Assembly (NCBI GenBank): GCA_964444885.1
Contig: CAYUIZ010000101.1
Coordinates: forward strand, 1 to 11,105
DNA: 11,105 bases
From: CAYRGQ01 sp964444885
GTDB lineage: Bacteria; Bacteroidota; Bacteroidia; Sphingobacteriales; Sphingobacteriaceae
Direction of reading: 5' to 3'
Numbering within the stretch: position 1 is the first letter of the stretch; every line of letters begins with the position of its first letter. The position numbers and the translations under genes were made by a program. Positions 1 to 8,008 of this stretch are shown here, piece after piece. The notes below the pieces were generated by a model. That model had not been told where the DNA came from and made no database searches. It saw nothing but the letters and a program-made list of their open reading frames with translations.

Positions 1-2665
1 GCGGGGACTCAACCCCGGGCAGCCCAAGCATTCGGGCTTGGACATTGTGTCGGGCGGCCACCTGCCCGAGTCGTGGGAAGGAAGCTTAATTACCAATGAT
101 TTCAGAGCCAACCGCATCAATCGCTTCCAGCTCGAAGAGCAAGGAAGCGGCTATGTGTCCAACCAAATGCCGGACTTGTTGTGGACAGACCAAGTGGCGT
201 TTCGTCCGGTTGATATCTCCGTAGGCCCGGATGGCGCGATTTACGTGGCTGATTGGTACAATCCGATTATCCAGCATGGCGAGGTTGATTTTCACGATCC
301 GCGCCGTGATCGCGAACGGGGAAGAATTTGGCGTATCGTTGCCAAAGACCGGCCCTTGGTGACGCCGCCAAAGCTGGTCGGAGCTTCCGTGGATGAGCTG
401 CTGGACGCACTGAAGGCGCCGGAGCGCTGGACGCGCGAGCAGGCTCGCCAGCTACTCAAGGAAAAGGGGGCCAACGAAGTGGGTCGGCCCCTGCAAAGCT
501 GGATTGATCGCCTCGATAAGCAAAGCGAAGATTTTGAGCGTCTGCAGCTCGAGGCGCTGTGGGTGTCGCAGGCCATTGATACGTACAACGGGCCGTTGTT
601 GCAAAGCGTTTTGCGTGCCAAGAACCCCGGCGTGCGGAGTGCGGCCTTACGCGCGCTGCAGCTTTGGCACGAACACGTAGACAACCTGGAAACAATCTTG
701 CAACGGGCGACGAAGGACGAACATCCCCAGGTACGCTTGGAAGGTGTCATCGCCTTGCGCGAACTCGGGGGTGCGGCCGCAGCGAAAGCTGCTTTGGACG
801 TGCTGGATCATCCGATGGACGAGTTTCTTGATTTCGGACTCTGGCAGACAATTCGGGAAACAGAAACCGAATGGCTGGCTAGCTTGAAAAGCAATCCGCA
901 GTTTTTTGGCGGGCCGCTGAAAACCAGCTATGCGCTGAAGTCGGCATCCAGTGGTGACGCCATCAATCTCCTTACCCAATTGTATATAAAGGGCGACGTG
1001 CCCGAACAGTATAGGAATGACGCGTTGGCAGCTATAGGCGCCCGCGGCGAGCTGAGCAACCTCAATAACATCCTGGATGTGGCGGTTCGCTGGTTTGGCC
1101 AAGGAAAGCATGACATCGCGCAGGAGCTGGCCACCATCGAAGATGCCGCGGTCAAACGCCAGGTAGTCGCCAATCGTCAGCTGGGTCGGCTTGCCAGCGT
1201 GATCACCGGCCCCTACGAGGCGGCGGCAGTGGCCGCGATGAAAGTTGCCGGCGCATTGCGGGTGGCGTCGTTGGCTCCGCCGATCAAAACGCTGCTCACC
1301 CACGCGAACCGTAATTATGCTCAGGCCGCCATGGCCGCGCTGGCCGCCATCAACCCGAACGAAGCGCACGTCCTACTTAAGGGGCTGCTGGCAACGCAAC
1401 CACCGATGGATCTTCGCCTGCTCGCCGTGGCTCAACTGGCACACCTGCATGCGCAGGAAGCCGCCAAAATCGGCGTGGGGCTACTGCACGAACTGGAGAG
1501 CCCGGAGCAGGCCGCCGGCGTATTCGACGCTTTTATCAGCGATGGGGGTCGTACCAAGGCGTTGGCTGAAGAGCTAAATCAAACCCGCATACCCGAACCC
1601 GTCGCGATTGCCGCGCGCCAGTATCTGCAAGGAGCTATTCCGGGCGACCGTCAGGAGGCCGAAGAGGTCAAGCTCTTGGTGGCTGGTCTGGAAGCGTCAG
1701 GAGGCGTGCTGGCGGCGGCGCGTATGTCGCTTGACTTATCCCCCGAACAAATCACGAATTATGCCGCCGAAGCGAAGAAAAATGGTGATCCGGTTCTTGG
1801 CGAAGCCATTTATCGCCGGCCAGAACTAGCTTGCCAAACGTGTCATGCCATCGGCGGAGCCGGCGGGCTGATCGGCCCTGACCTCAGTAGCCTAGGCACC
1901 AGTTCGCCTGCCGAAACGATTATTAAGTCCATTATCTACCCCACTGAGTCCATCAAGGAAGGATACGAGCTGCAACGCGTGGTTCGCAACAACGGAAAGG
2001 ATATCCTGGGTTATTTGGTGGCCGACCGGCCAAGCGAAGTGGTCATACGCGACTTCACCGGCGAGGAGGTCGTAGTACCTAAAAGCACCATTCAAACGCG
2101 GGAAAACGTGCCGGGCTCGCTGATGCCCCCAGGGCTTACCGCCACGCTGGACGAGCAGGAATTTGCCGATTTGGTCAGCTTCCTTTCCCAGTTGGGGAAA
2201 TCCGGCGATTTTAGAGTGCCGCGCGAACGGTATGTGAGGCGCTGGAAAGTAGTTGCCGCCAATGACGAACTCGTGCAGCGAATTGAAGCGGAAGGCATTC
2301 AAGGCGTGGCGAGCGACGGGCGCATAAGTGGGCCATCGTATTACAGCACGGTGTCCGGCGGTTTGCCACTTGAGGAATTGCCAGTCGCAAAGACTAGCCA
2401 AAACGAACAGTACAGTCTGGTGACGTTCGAGATTGAGGTGCTCACGCGTGGCGATGTCTCCTTTACCCTCAACGAGGGTGCCGGGCTTACCGGTTGGGCA
2501 AACGGACAGCCTGCAACGATTACTGACGGCAAATTTGCGGTATCCTTCACGCCAGGAACCCACCAGATCACATTGATCATAGACCGGAATATCCGAAATG
2601 ACGGTTCCCTGTTAGTGCGCCTGATGGATGGTGGAGCGCAGACCCGGCTGGTTATTGGGAAGTGA
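1..2665 (+). CDS. Propeller-HEAT-cytochrome c dehydrogenase-like protein (5' end outside window)
   Basis: The frame is open from base 2 with no start codon, so the gene begins upstream; the TTG at 38 is an internal Leu, not a start. 887 residues are visible. Residues 1-115 are the last blades of a PVC-type beta-propeller ('putative membrane-bound dehydrogenase' family), with the strand motif GPDGAIYVADWYNP and the closing RGRIWRI. Residues about 125-585 are Ala/Leu-rich helical HEAT-like repeats. A class I cytochrome c domain follows: heme site CQTCH at bases 1832-1846 (residue 611), then GPDLSSLG, and a likely axial Met in SLMPPGL (base 2123). About 145 residues of beta-rich tail end the protein. 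By family it is exported and probably oxidises a carbohydrate or alcohol, feeding electrons to heme; the substrate is unknown. The propeller end and first HEAT units closely match the protein starting at 8009. No clear terminator follows the stop. Confidence 0.88.
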   Translation, partial: RGLNPGQPKHSGLDIVSGGHLPESWEGSLITNDFRANRINRFQLEEQGSGYVSNQMPDLLWTDQVAFRPVDISVGPDGAIYVADWYNPIIQHGEVDFHDPRRDRERGRIWRIVAKDRPLVTPPKLVGASVDELLDALKAPERWTREQARQLLKEKGANEVGRPLQSWIDRLDKQSEDFERLQLEALWVSQAIDTYNGPLLQSVLRAKNPGVRSAALRALQLWHEHVDNLETILQRATKDEHPQVRLEGVIALRELGGAAAAKAALDVLDHPMDEFLDFGLWQTIRETETEWLASLKSNPQFFGGPLKTSYALKSASSGDAINLLTQLYIKGDVPEQYRNDALAAIGARGELSNLNNILDVAVRWFGQGKHDIAQELATIEDAAVKRQVVANRQLGRLASVITGPYEAAAVAAMKVAGALRVASLAPPIKTLLTHANRNYAQAAMAALAAINPNEAHVLLKGLLATQPPMDLRLLAVAQLAHLHAQEAAKIGVGLLHELESPEQAAGVFDAFISDGGRTKALAEELNQTRIPEPVAIAARQYLQGAIPGDRQEAEEVKLLVAGLEASGGVLAAARMSLDLSPEQITNYAAEAKKNGDPVLGEAIYRRPELACQTCHAIGGAGGLIGPDLSSLGTSSPAETIIKSIIYPTESIKEGYELQRVVRNNGKDILGYLVADRPSEVVIRDFTGEEVVVPKSTIQTRENVPGSLMPPGLTATLDEQEFADLVSFLSQLGKSGDFRVPRERYVRRWKVVAANDELVQRIEAEGIQGVASDGRISGPSYYSTVSGGLPLEELPVAKTSQNEQYSLVTFEIEVLTRGDVSFTLNEGAGLTGWANGQPATITDGKFAVSFTPGTHQITLIIDRNIRNDGSLLVRLMDGGAQTRLVIGK

Positions 2666-2820
2666 GGCGTGCGATAGCATGGTCTAGCCTGGCTCTTTTG
2701 CGCTAATAGATAACACGATTGCAAACGGGTAGGTCGAGGCGTTGGAAACAGACGTGCTTTCCTCGCTTGTCCGCAAGAACGTAGACAATGCCCGTGGGGA
2801 TTTAAAACCAATTAGTAGCC

Positions 2821-4107
2821 ATGGAAAGACAAAAAAAAGACCCCTTCGAGGGTTTGCCTAAACATTTCGATGCCACCCCTTCGAGACGCCGATTCATTCA
2901 GTCGCTCGGCATGGGCGCTGCCGTACTGGGTTTGCAGCAATGGGGATGTGCCGGCAGCAAACCGCTCCCTCAATCTGGACAGCCGGGGGGTGCAATTGAT
3001 CTGACGACCATCGCCGGCTTCGAAAAAATAACCGCGGATCCCCGCGCTTCCGAAGGCTGGGAGCCTATTAGCGACAGGCGGATAAAAGTAGGGCTGGTGG
3101 GGCACGGCGTTTGCAAGTTTGCCGTACAATTTGGTTTTCAGGACCATCCCAATGTGGAAGTTGTGGCCGTGAGCGACCTTATCCCCGAGCGCTTAGCCGA
3201 AATGGCCCAAATGGCGCGGTGCAACCGTACCTACCCCTCGCTGGAAGAAATGCTCAAGAAAGATAAAGCGATCGAGGCCGTGTTTATCGCGACGGATGCA
3301 CCGAGCCATGCCAAACACGCGATGATGGCCCTGAACCACGGCAAGCACGTAGCTTGTGCAGTACCTGCCGTGTGGGGGTCGCTGGAAGAAGCGGATGAAC
3401 TGTATCAAACGTGGAAAACGAGCGGGAAGAAGTACATGATGTTTGAGACTTCGGCCTACCACGAGGGCGTTCACATCATGCGGGAATTATACAGGCGCGA
3501 CTTCTTCGGCAAAATCCTGTATTCGGAAGGCGAATACTACCACTATTTTGAAACGCCTTTAGATAGTTTTAACCAGTGGCGGGATGGACTGCCACCCCAA
3601 TGGTATCCGACCCATTCCAATGGATATTATATTTGTGTCACCGGTCAGCGATTCACCGAGGTATCCTGTGTCGGCATGCCCAGCCTATTGGAACAATTCC
3701 AAGCGAAGAACAACAGCTATCGAAATCCCTTCGGTACTGAAATCGCGACATTTCGTACCAGCGAAAACGGCGTGGCACGAATGGCGGTGAGCTGGGATAC
3801 GCCGGGTTTCGGCGCGGAAGCAGGGCGCATCCGAGGTGAAAAGGGCTCCTATGACCGTAACCAGTTCCAGGGGATAGCGAATAATTTGCCGGCAATCAAC
3901 CGTCCGCCGTTGCCGCCGACGGTGGAAGGCGGCGGGCACGGCGGTTCGCATGGCCACTTGATGAACGAGTTTGTCCGCGCACTACTCCAAGACCGCGCGC
4001 CGTTAATCGATATGCCCATGTCCCTTAATCTCACCGTGCCGGGTATCGTGGCCCACCAATCGGCTATGCGTGATGGCGAATGGATGAAAGTCCCCCAGTA
4101 TACCTAG
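2821..4107 (+). CDS. Tat-exported Gfo/Idh/MocA family oxidoreductase
   Basis: A 428-residue member of the Gfo/Idh/MocA family, which redox-modifies sugars and related molecules with tightly held NAD(P). The N-terminus carries a twin-arginine signal (SRRRFIQ, residues 21-27) and a short hydrophobic stretch ending at WGC (Cys43), possibly a degenerate lipobox, so an exported and perhaps lipid-anchored enzyme is likely. The Rossmann region starts near residue 88 with GLVGHG (91-96). The family's usual EKP motif is replaced by AVP (180-182), so the common lysine is missing. YPTH (262-265) supplies the conserved His, and the His/Gly-rich stretch at 370-379 is also seen in secreted relatives. The AVP motif and YPTH context recall NAD-dependent glycosidases such as GH109, so a glycosidase or epimerase-like role is possible. 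The ATG at 2821 is preceded by an A-rich, SD-less leader; 155 bases separate it from the upstream stop. Confidence 0.9.
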   Translation: MERQKKDPFEGLPKHFDATPSRRRFIQSLGMGAAVLGLQQWGCAGSKPLPQSGQPGGAIDLTTIAGFEKITADPRASEGWEPISDRRIKVGLVGHGVCKFAVQFGFQDHPNVEVVAVSDLIPERLAEMAQMARCNRTYPSLEEMLKKDKAIEAVFIATDAPSHAKHAMMALNHGKHVACAVPAVWGSLEEADELYQTWKTSGKKYMMFETSAYHEGVHIMRELYRRDFFGKILYSEGEYYHYFETPLDSFNQWRDGLPPQWYPTHSNGYYICVTGQRFTEVSCVGMPSLLEQFQAKNNSYRNPFGTEIATFRTSENGVARMAVSWDTPGFGAEAGRIRGEKGSYDRNQFQGIANNLPAINRPPLPPTVEGGGHGGSHGHLMNEFVRALLQDRAPLIDMPMSLNLTVPGIVAHQSAMRDGEWMKVPQYT

Positions 4108-4201
4108 TAATGGAAGCCCGATCGCTGACAAAAATTAGTGTGTAGATGCCCAATATTGCCTATATTCGGAAGTTGATCCCATACGCAGGTCAGGAGGATG
4201 A

Positions 4202-4375
4202 GTGAGCGCGACGGCACTAAGCTTGTGCACGATTGAAAGCAGTATGGTACAGGATGCTTGGCGGGGGCAAAACGCTAATTTTGAACCTAGCCTTGGGATG
4301 GACAACCCGGATATAAGGCGTACAGTGCGAAAAAGTACGCGCGACGTTGTGCTAAGAAGTCGAAATTACGGCTAA
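4202..4375 (+). CDS. Doubtful small ORF with GTG start, 57 residues
   Basis: In the spacer before the dehydratase, a perfect AGGAGG (4192-4197) lies four bases upstream of a GTG that opens a 57-codon frame ending in TAA at 4373-4375. The product would begin MSATALSLC and end RSRNYG; it is basic towards its C-terminus, with no motif I recognise. The other genes here mostly lack SD sequences, which makes this one stand out, but a frame of this length is common by chance, and an in-frame TGA lies immediately upstream. A candidate promoter and an inverted repeat fall inside the same stretch, which argues that it is leader DNA instead. I list it only because start and SD are well placed. Confidence 0.15.
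   Translation: MSATALSLCTIESSMVQDAWRGQNANFEPSLGMDNPDIRRTVRKSTRDVVLRSRNYG
4258..4283 (+). promoter_or_regulatory. Candidate Bacteroidota-type promoter for the dehydratase operon
   Basis: TAATTTTG at 4276-4283 fits the Bacteroidota -7 consensus TAnnTTTG. A TTG at 4258-4260 could serve as the -33 element, but the 15-base spacing is shorter than the roughly 19-21 usually described. Transcription would start near 4290, giving a leader of about 105 bases before the ATG at 4396. It sits in the longest gene-free stretch of the window, just before a tightly spaced gene run, which is where an operon promoter is expected. The match is based on a short motif only. Confidence 0.35.
4318..4340. repeat. 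Short inverted repeat GCGTAC-N11-GTACGC
   Basis: Two perfect 6-base arms (4318-4323 and 4335-4340) flank an 11-base A-rich centre. It lies about 35 bases downstream of the candidate -7 element and 55 bases before the dehydratase start, so it could be an operator for a dimeric regulator of the operon or a weak leader hairpin. No run of T follows, so it is not a terminator. Six-base arms can arise by chance. Confidence 0.25.
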
Positions 4376-4395
4376 CCAACAAACCAAAGACGACC

Positions 4396-6105
4396 ATGAA
4401 GAAACTACGAAGCCAAGACTGGTTTGGCCGGCAAGGCAAGGACGGATTTATCTACCGTGCCTGGATGAAGAACCAAGGTATTCCGGCCGATATGTTCCGT
4501 GGAAAACCGGTGATCGGGATCTGCAATACGTGGTCCGAGCTTACGCCCTGCAACGCGCATTTTCGCGAGTTGGCTGAGTCGGTAAAGCGCGGCGTGCTTG
4601 AGGCGGGCGGATTCCCTGTCGAATTTCCCGTCATGTCCCTCGGCGAAACGCTGATGAAACCGACGGCCATGCTGTTCCGCAATCTGGCAAGCATGGATGT
4701 GGAGGAATCCATTCGCGCAAACCCCATCGACGGCGTCATTCTGCTATGCGGATGCGACAAGACGACTCCGGCACTGGTGATGGGCGCGGCGAGTGTCGAT
4801 TTGCCGACTATTGTCATCTCCGGAGGTCCTATGCTGACAGGCAAATACCGCGGCAAGGACATTGGTACCAGCGACCTGTGGCGCTTCTCCGAAGACGCCC
4901 GCAAGGGTCTGATGACTGAAGAAGAACTCAACCTGGCCGAGGCGGGAATGTGCCGCAGCGCGGGACATTGCGCTGTTATGGGCACCGCCTCGTCGATGGC
5001 GAGCATGGTGGAGGCGCTGGGGATCACCTTGCCGGGCAATGCGGCGATCCCGGCCGCGGATTCGACCCGCAAGGTGCTCGCGCAATTGTCGGGTCGCCGG
5101 ATTGTCGAGCTTGTACGCGACGATGTCAAGCTGTCCGACGTCTTGACCCGACCGGCGTTCGAAAATGCCATCCGCGTCAACGCGGCAATCGGCGGATCCA
5201 CCAACTTCGCCATCCATTTGACGGCAATTGCGGGCCGCGTCGGCGTTGAGCTGGAGCTGGAGGACTTTGACCGATTCTCCCGCGATATACCCTTAGTGGC
5301 TAATCTGCAGCCCTCGGGCCAGTATTTCATGGAAGACCTGTACTATGCAGGCGGTTTGCCCGCCGTGATGCGCGCTATTGAAAACTACCTGCACACCGAC
5401 GTGCTGACCGTAAACGGAAACACGCTCGGCGATAATATCGCGGGTTGCGACAGTCTCAACCCTTCCGTTATTTCCTCCGTTAGTACACCCTTCAACGCGG
5501 TGTCGGGCATGGTGGTGCTCCGGGGGAACCTGTGTACAGATGGCGCGGTGCTCAAGCCGTCGGCGGCTACGCCCGCATTGATGCAGCATACCGGCCGAGC
5601 CGTGGTATTTGAAGATATTGAAGCGTACCGAAACCGAATCGACGACCCCGATCTGGATGTGGACGAGACATCGGTCCTCGTATTGAAGAACGTGGGGCCC
5701 AAGGGCTACCCCGGGATGCCCGAAGTGGGAAACATGGGGATACCGAAAAAATTGCTGGAAAAGGGCGTGACCGATATGGTACGCATCTCGGACGGTAGGA
5801 TGAGCGGCACCGGATTCGGGACCGTTGTCTTGCACGTTTCTCCCGAAGCCGCCGCCGGCGGCACGCTGGCACTGGTGGCAACGGGCGACTTGATACAGCT
5901 GGACGTCGCCGGGCGCCGGCTGGAACTGTTGGTAGACGCCGCCGAACTAGCGAGAAGAAGACAACAACTGCAGACCGAATCCGAACGCTTTAACCGAGGG
6001 TATGCCAAGCTTTACGTAGAACAAGTGGAGCAGGCGCATCTCGGTGCCGACTTCGGGTTCCTGAAAGGCCGTTCGGGAAGTGAAGTATCACGTGATTCGC
6101 ATTAA
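4396..6105 (+). CDS. IlvD/Edd family sugar-acid dehydratase (L-arabinonate dehydratase-like)
   Basis: A 569-residue cytoplasmic Fe-S dehydratase that would convert an aldonate to a 2-keto-3-deoxy acid. Three cysteines fit the cluster ligands: Cys43 in GICNTWSELTPCN, Cys120 in CDKTTPA and Cys192 in GHCAVMGTASSM. Lys122 corresponds to the carbamylated, Mg-binding lysine and Ser470 in DGRMSGT to the catalytic base. PGMPE (439-443) and SLGE (81-84) are further conserved family segments. The CNTWSELTPCN form and the DWFGRQGKDGFIYRAWMKNQG-like N-terminus point to the sugar-acid branch (L-arabinonate, D-xylonate, D-galactonate or L-fuconate) and away from dihydroxy-acid dehydratase of branched-chain amino-acid synthesis. 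The exact substrate cannot be read from sequence. It is the first gene of a tight run (23 bases to the SDR) and has an A-rich leader without SD. Length is normal for the family. Confidence 0.93.
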   Translation: MKKLRSQDWFGRQGKDGFIYRAWMKNQGIPADMFRGKPVIGICNTWSELTPCNAHFRELAESVKRGVLEAGGFPVEFPVMSLGETLMKPTAMLFRNLASMDVEESIRANPIDGVILLCGCDKTTPALVMGAASVDLPTIVISGGPMLTGKYRGKDIGTSDLWRFSEDARKGLMTEEELNLAEAGMCRSAGHCAVMGTASSMASMVEALGITLPGNAAIPAADSTRKVLAQLSGRRIVELVRDDVKLSDVLTRPAFENAIRVNAAIGGSTNFAIHLTAIAGRVGVELELEDFDRFSRDIPLVANLQPSGQYFMEDLYYAGGLPAVMRAIENYLHTDVLTVNGNTLGDNIAGCDSLNPSVISSVSTPFNAVSGMVVLRGNLCTDGAVLKPSAATPALMQHTGRAVVFEDIEAYRNRIDDPDLDVDETSVLVLKNVGPKGYPGMPEVGNMGIPKKLLEKGVTDMVRISDGRMSGTGFGTVVLHVSPEAAAGGTLALVATGDLIQLDVAGRRLELLVDAAELARRRQQLQTESERFNRGYAKLYVEQVEQAHLGADFGFLKGRSGSEVSRDSH

Positions 6106-6128
6106 ACCTTAAACATTACCCAACATAG

Positions 6129-6905
6129 ATGAATACAGGCAGGTTTACTGGTAAGACAGCCATTGTTACGGGGGCGGGGCAGGGCATAGGCTTTGAGATT
6201 GCCCGCAGGCTGGCCAGGGAAGGGGCGACGGTGTTGCTGAACGATATCGATGCGGACTTGGCGGTGCGTGCGGCTCAGGCGGTGGGCAAGGAAGGAATTT
6301 GCCTGGCATGTCCGGGCGATTCGGGCGATCTGGGCTTTATCGAAAGCGTGGTCGAGCGTGCTGTCCAAGAAACCGGATCCCTGGATACGGTCGTTGCCAA
6401 CGCCGGCATTACGCTGTTTGGCGATTTTCTTGACTACACGCCGGACGCATTCCGAAAAGTGATGGACGTCAACCTCGCGGGCACGTTTTTTCTCGCTCAA
6501 GCCGCGGCGAAGCAGTTGATTGCCCAAGAGCGCGGCGGATCCATGCTGTTCATGTCTTCCGTAACCGGGCATCAGGCGCACAAAAATCTTGCAGCATACG
6601 GCATGTCCAAAGCAGCCCTGGAGATGCTCGCCAAGCATTTGGTACTGGAGCTTGCGCCGCATGGCATTAACGTCAACGCCGTAGCGCCGGGAGCGACGCT
6701 AACGGAGCGGACCGCGTCTGATGCATCCTATGCGGCTACTTGGTCCACCATTACCCCGATGGGCCGTGCGGCGCAGCCGGCCGATATCGCCTCCACCGCC
6801 TTGTTCTTGTTGAGTGACGAGGCGCGGCACATTACCGGGCAAACCCTCGTGGTGGATGGGGGATGGAGCACCGTCAGCCCGTCGCCCTACGAAGCAGAGG
6901 AGTGA
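6129..6905 (+). CDS. SDR family NAD(P)-dependent dehydrogenase
   Basis: A 258-residue classical short-chain dehydrogenase/reductase. The cofactor motif TGAGQGIG is at 14-21, NAG at 91-93, the structural Asn115 in DVN, and the catalytic Ser144, Tyr157 and Lys161 (YGMSK). Asp39 at the end of the second strand favours NAD over NADP. The C-terminus has the usual ITGQTLVVDGGW segment. Next to a sugar-acid dehydratase, two roles are plausible: oxidising the sugar at C1 to its lactone, or oxidising the 2-keto-3-deoxy acid at C4 as in the non-phosphorylating L-rhamnose/L-fucose pathways. The sequence does not decide between them. It starts 23 bases after the dehydratase and ends 5 bases before the esterase, so co-transcription is likely. 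Confidence 0.93.
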   Translation: MNTGRFTGKTAIVTGAGQGIGFEIARRLAREGATVLLNDIDADLAVRAAQAVGKEGICLACPGDSGDLGFIESVVERAVQETGSLDTVVANAGITLFGDFLDYTPDAFRKVMDVNLAGTFFLAQAAAKQLIAQERGGSMLFMSSVTGHQAHKNLAAYGMSKAALEMLAKHLVLELAPHGINVNAVAPGATLTERTASDASYAATWSTITPMGRAAQPADIASTALFLLSDEARHITGQTLVVDGGWSTVSPSPYEAEE

Positions 6906-6910
6906 CAAAT

Positions 6911-7996
6911 ATGGATAAGTATATGATTAGAATACTGATTGTTATCGGCTTGATCGGGCTATTGGTGCCCGCGCAGGCACAGTTGCAGTACTACACGGCA
7001 GCTGATTTTCCCTTGCACGGCAAAATGGACGAACAGACGGAAACCCGCTACGAACGGCTTCCCGCAGCACTCCACGGCGTATCCCGCGAGCCGGTTTGGA
7101 GTTTGGGCAAGAACACGGCGGGCCTTTATTTGCGGTTCCGCTCCAATAGCACATCCGTCGGCTTGAAATGGACGGTCTCCCAAAACCGGACAATGAACCA
7201 CATGACCGAAACCGGAATCAAAGGATTTGACCTCTACGCGTTGAAAGACGGACGCTGGGCATTTGTCAATTCGGCACGCCCGAAGCTCAACAGCGTGGAT
7301 CATGAGGCACTGATCATCGCGAACATGGACGACTCCGCGAAGGAGTTCATGTTGTTTTTTCCATTGTATGACGGAGTGGTCGACGTGCAGGTCGGCGTGG
7401 ACTCCACGGCATTCATTGAGCAGCCGGAATTGGATTCCCCGCTGGCCGATAAGCCGGTCGTATGCTACGGCACGAGCATTTTGCAAGGCGGATGTGCATC
7501 GCGCCCCGGCATGGCCCATACCAATATCCTGACGCGGCGCTTCAACCGCACGTTCGTCAACCTCGGATTCAGCGGCAATGCGCGGCTCGACTACGAGATT
7601 GCGGAGCTCATCGCGGCCAAAGACGCGTCATTGATCATGCTCGACTTCATGCCTAACGTAGACGTGCCGCTCATTGAAGAGCGCGCAGCGAACTTCTACC
7701 GGATCATTCGGGAGAAACATCCGGAAACCACCATCCTGTTTATCGAAAATCCCATTTATCCCCACGCCACGTTCGATCGGGCGCTGCACAAAAATATCCA
7801 GGACAAAAACGCGGCGCTGAACAGCGTATTCAGCACCTTGGTCTCCAGTGGCGAACGCAATATCTATCTGGTGCCCGCCATGGGCATGATTGGCATAGAC
7901 GGCGAAGCCACGGTCGACGGCGTACATTTTACCGATTTGGGCTACAGCCGCTACGCCGAATACCTGTATCCATATATTGATGCATACCTCCAATAA
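6911..7996 (+). CDS. Secreted SGNH/GDSL esterase with GxDLY N-terminal domain
   Basis: A 361-residue exported esterase, probably removing acetyl or other acyl groups from carbohydrate. I chose the ATG at 6911, five bases after the SDR stop and behind a GAGGAG purine tract; the frame is open to an ATG at 6863, but that would overlap the SDR and bury the signal peptide. Residues 1-23 form a signal peptide (hydrophobic 6-20, AQA cleavage site). The first half is a beta-rich domain with GFDLY at 105-109, typical of the SGNH-associated GxDLY domain. The catalytic half has YGTSI with nucleophile Ser189, NLGFSGN (218-224), LDFMPN with Asn249, and DGVH with Asp336 and His339. All the expected catalytic residues are present. 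It lies 12 bases before the fused SGNH-propeller gene. Confidence 0.9.
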   Translation: MDKYMIRILIVIGLIGLLVPAQAQLQYYTAADFPLHGKMDEQTETRYERLPAALHGVSREPVWSLGKNTAGLYLRFRSNSTSVGLKWTVSQNRTMNHMTETGIKGFDLYALKDGRWAFVNSARPKLNSVDHEALIIANMDDSAKEFMLFFPLYDGVVDVQVGVDSTAFIEQPELDSPLADKPVVCYGTSILQGGCASRPGMAHTNILTRRFNRTFVNLGFSGNARLDYEIAELIAAKDASLIMLDFMPNVDVPLIEERAANFYRIIREKHPETTILFIENPIYPHATFDRALHKNIQDKNAALNSVFSTLVSSGERNIYLVPAMGMIGIDGEATVDGVHFTDLGYSRYAEYLYPYIDAYLQ

Positions 7997-8008
7997 GAAT
8001 CTTCTACT

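Noticed and set aside
38..40. TTG as start codon of the first gene
   Set aside because: The frame continues open upstream to base 2, and the protein begins in the middle of a propeller; the true start is outside the window.
2756..2781. Small hairpin CTTG-TCCG-CAAG as a terminator after the first gene
   Set aside because: The stem is only four bases and no T-run follows.
2341..2811. Antisense frame of 156 codons reaching into the 2666-2820 spacer
   Set aside because: Most of it lies opposite the first dehydrogenase, with no recognisable motif; the spacer itself shows no gene, strong hairpin or TAnnTTTG promoter motif.
4198..4236. 12-codon leader peptide starting ATG at 4198
   Set aside because: The ATG abuts the AGGAGG with no spacing, so it is unlikely to be used, and no attenuator-like structure follows.
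4452..5330. Long antisense frame of 292 codons opposite the dehydratase
   Set aside because: It is rich in Ser, Arg and Pro without motifs, and lies wholly opposite a well-supported gene; typical of a GC-driven shadow frame.
4396..6105. Dihydroxy-acid dehydratase (ilvD) of branched-chain amino-acid synthesis
   Set aside because: The CNTWSELTPCN motif, the N-terminus and the catabolic neighbours fit the sugar-acid branch better, and no other ilv genes are nearby.
6863..6910. Upstream ATG adding 16 residues to the SGNH esterase
   Set aside because: It would overlap the SDR by 43 bases and place a polar stretch before a clear signal peptide; ATG at 6911 fits better.
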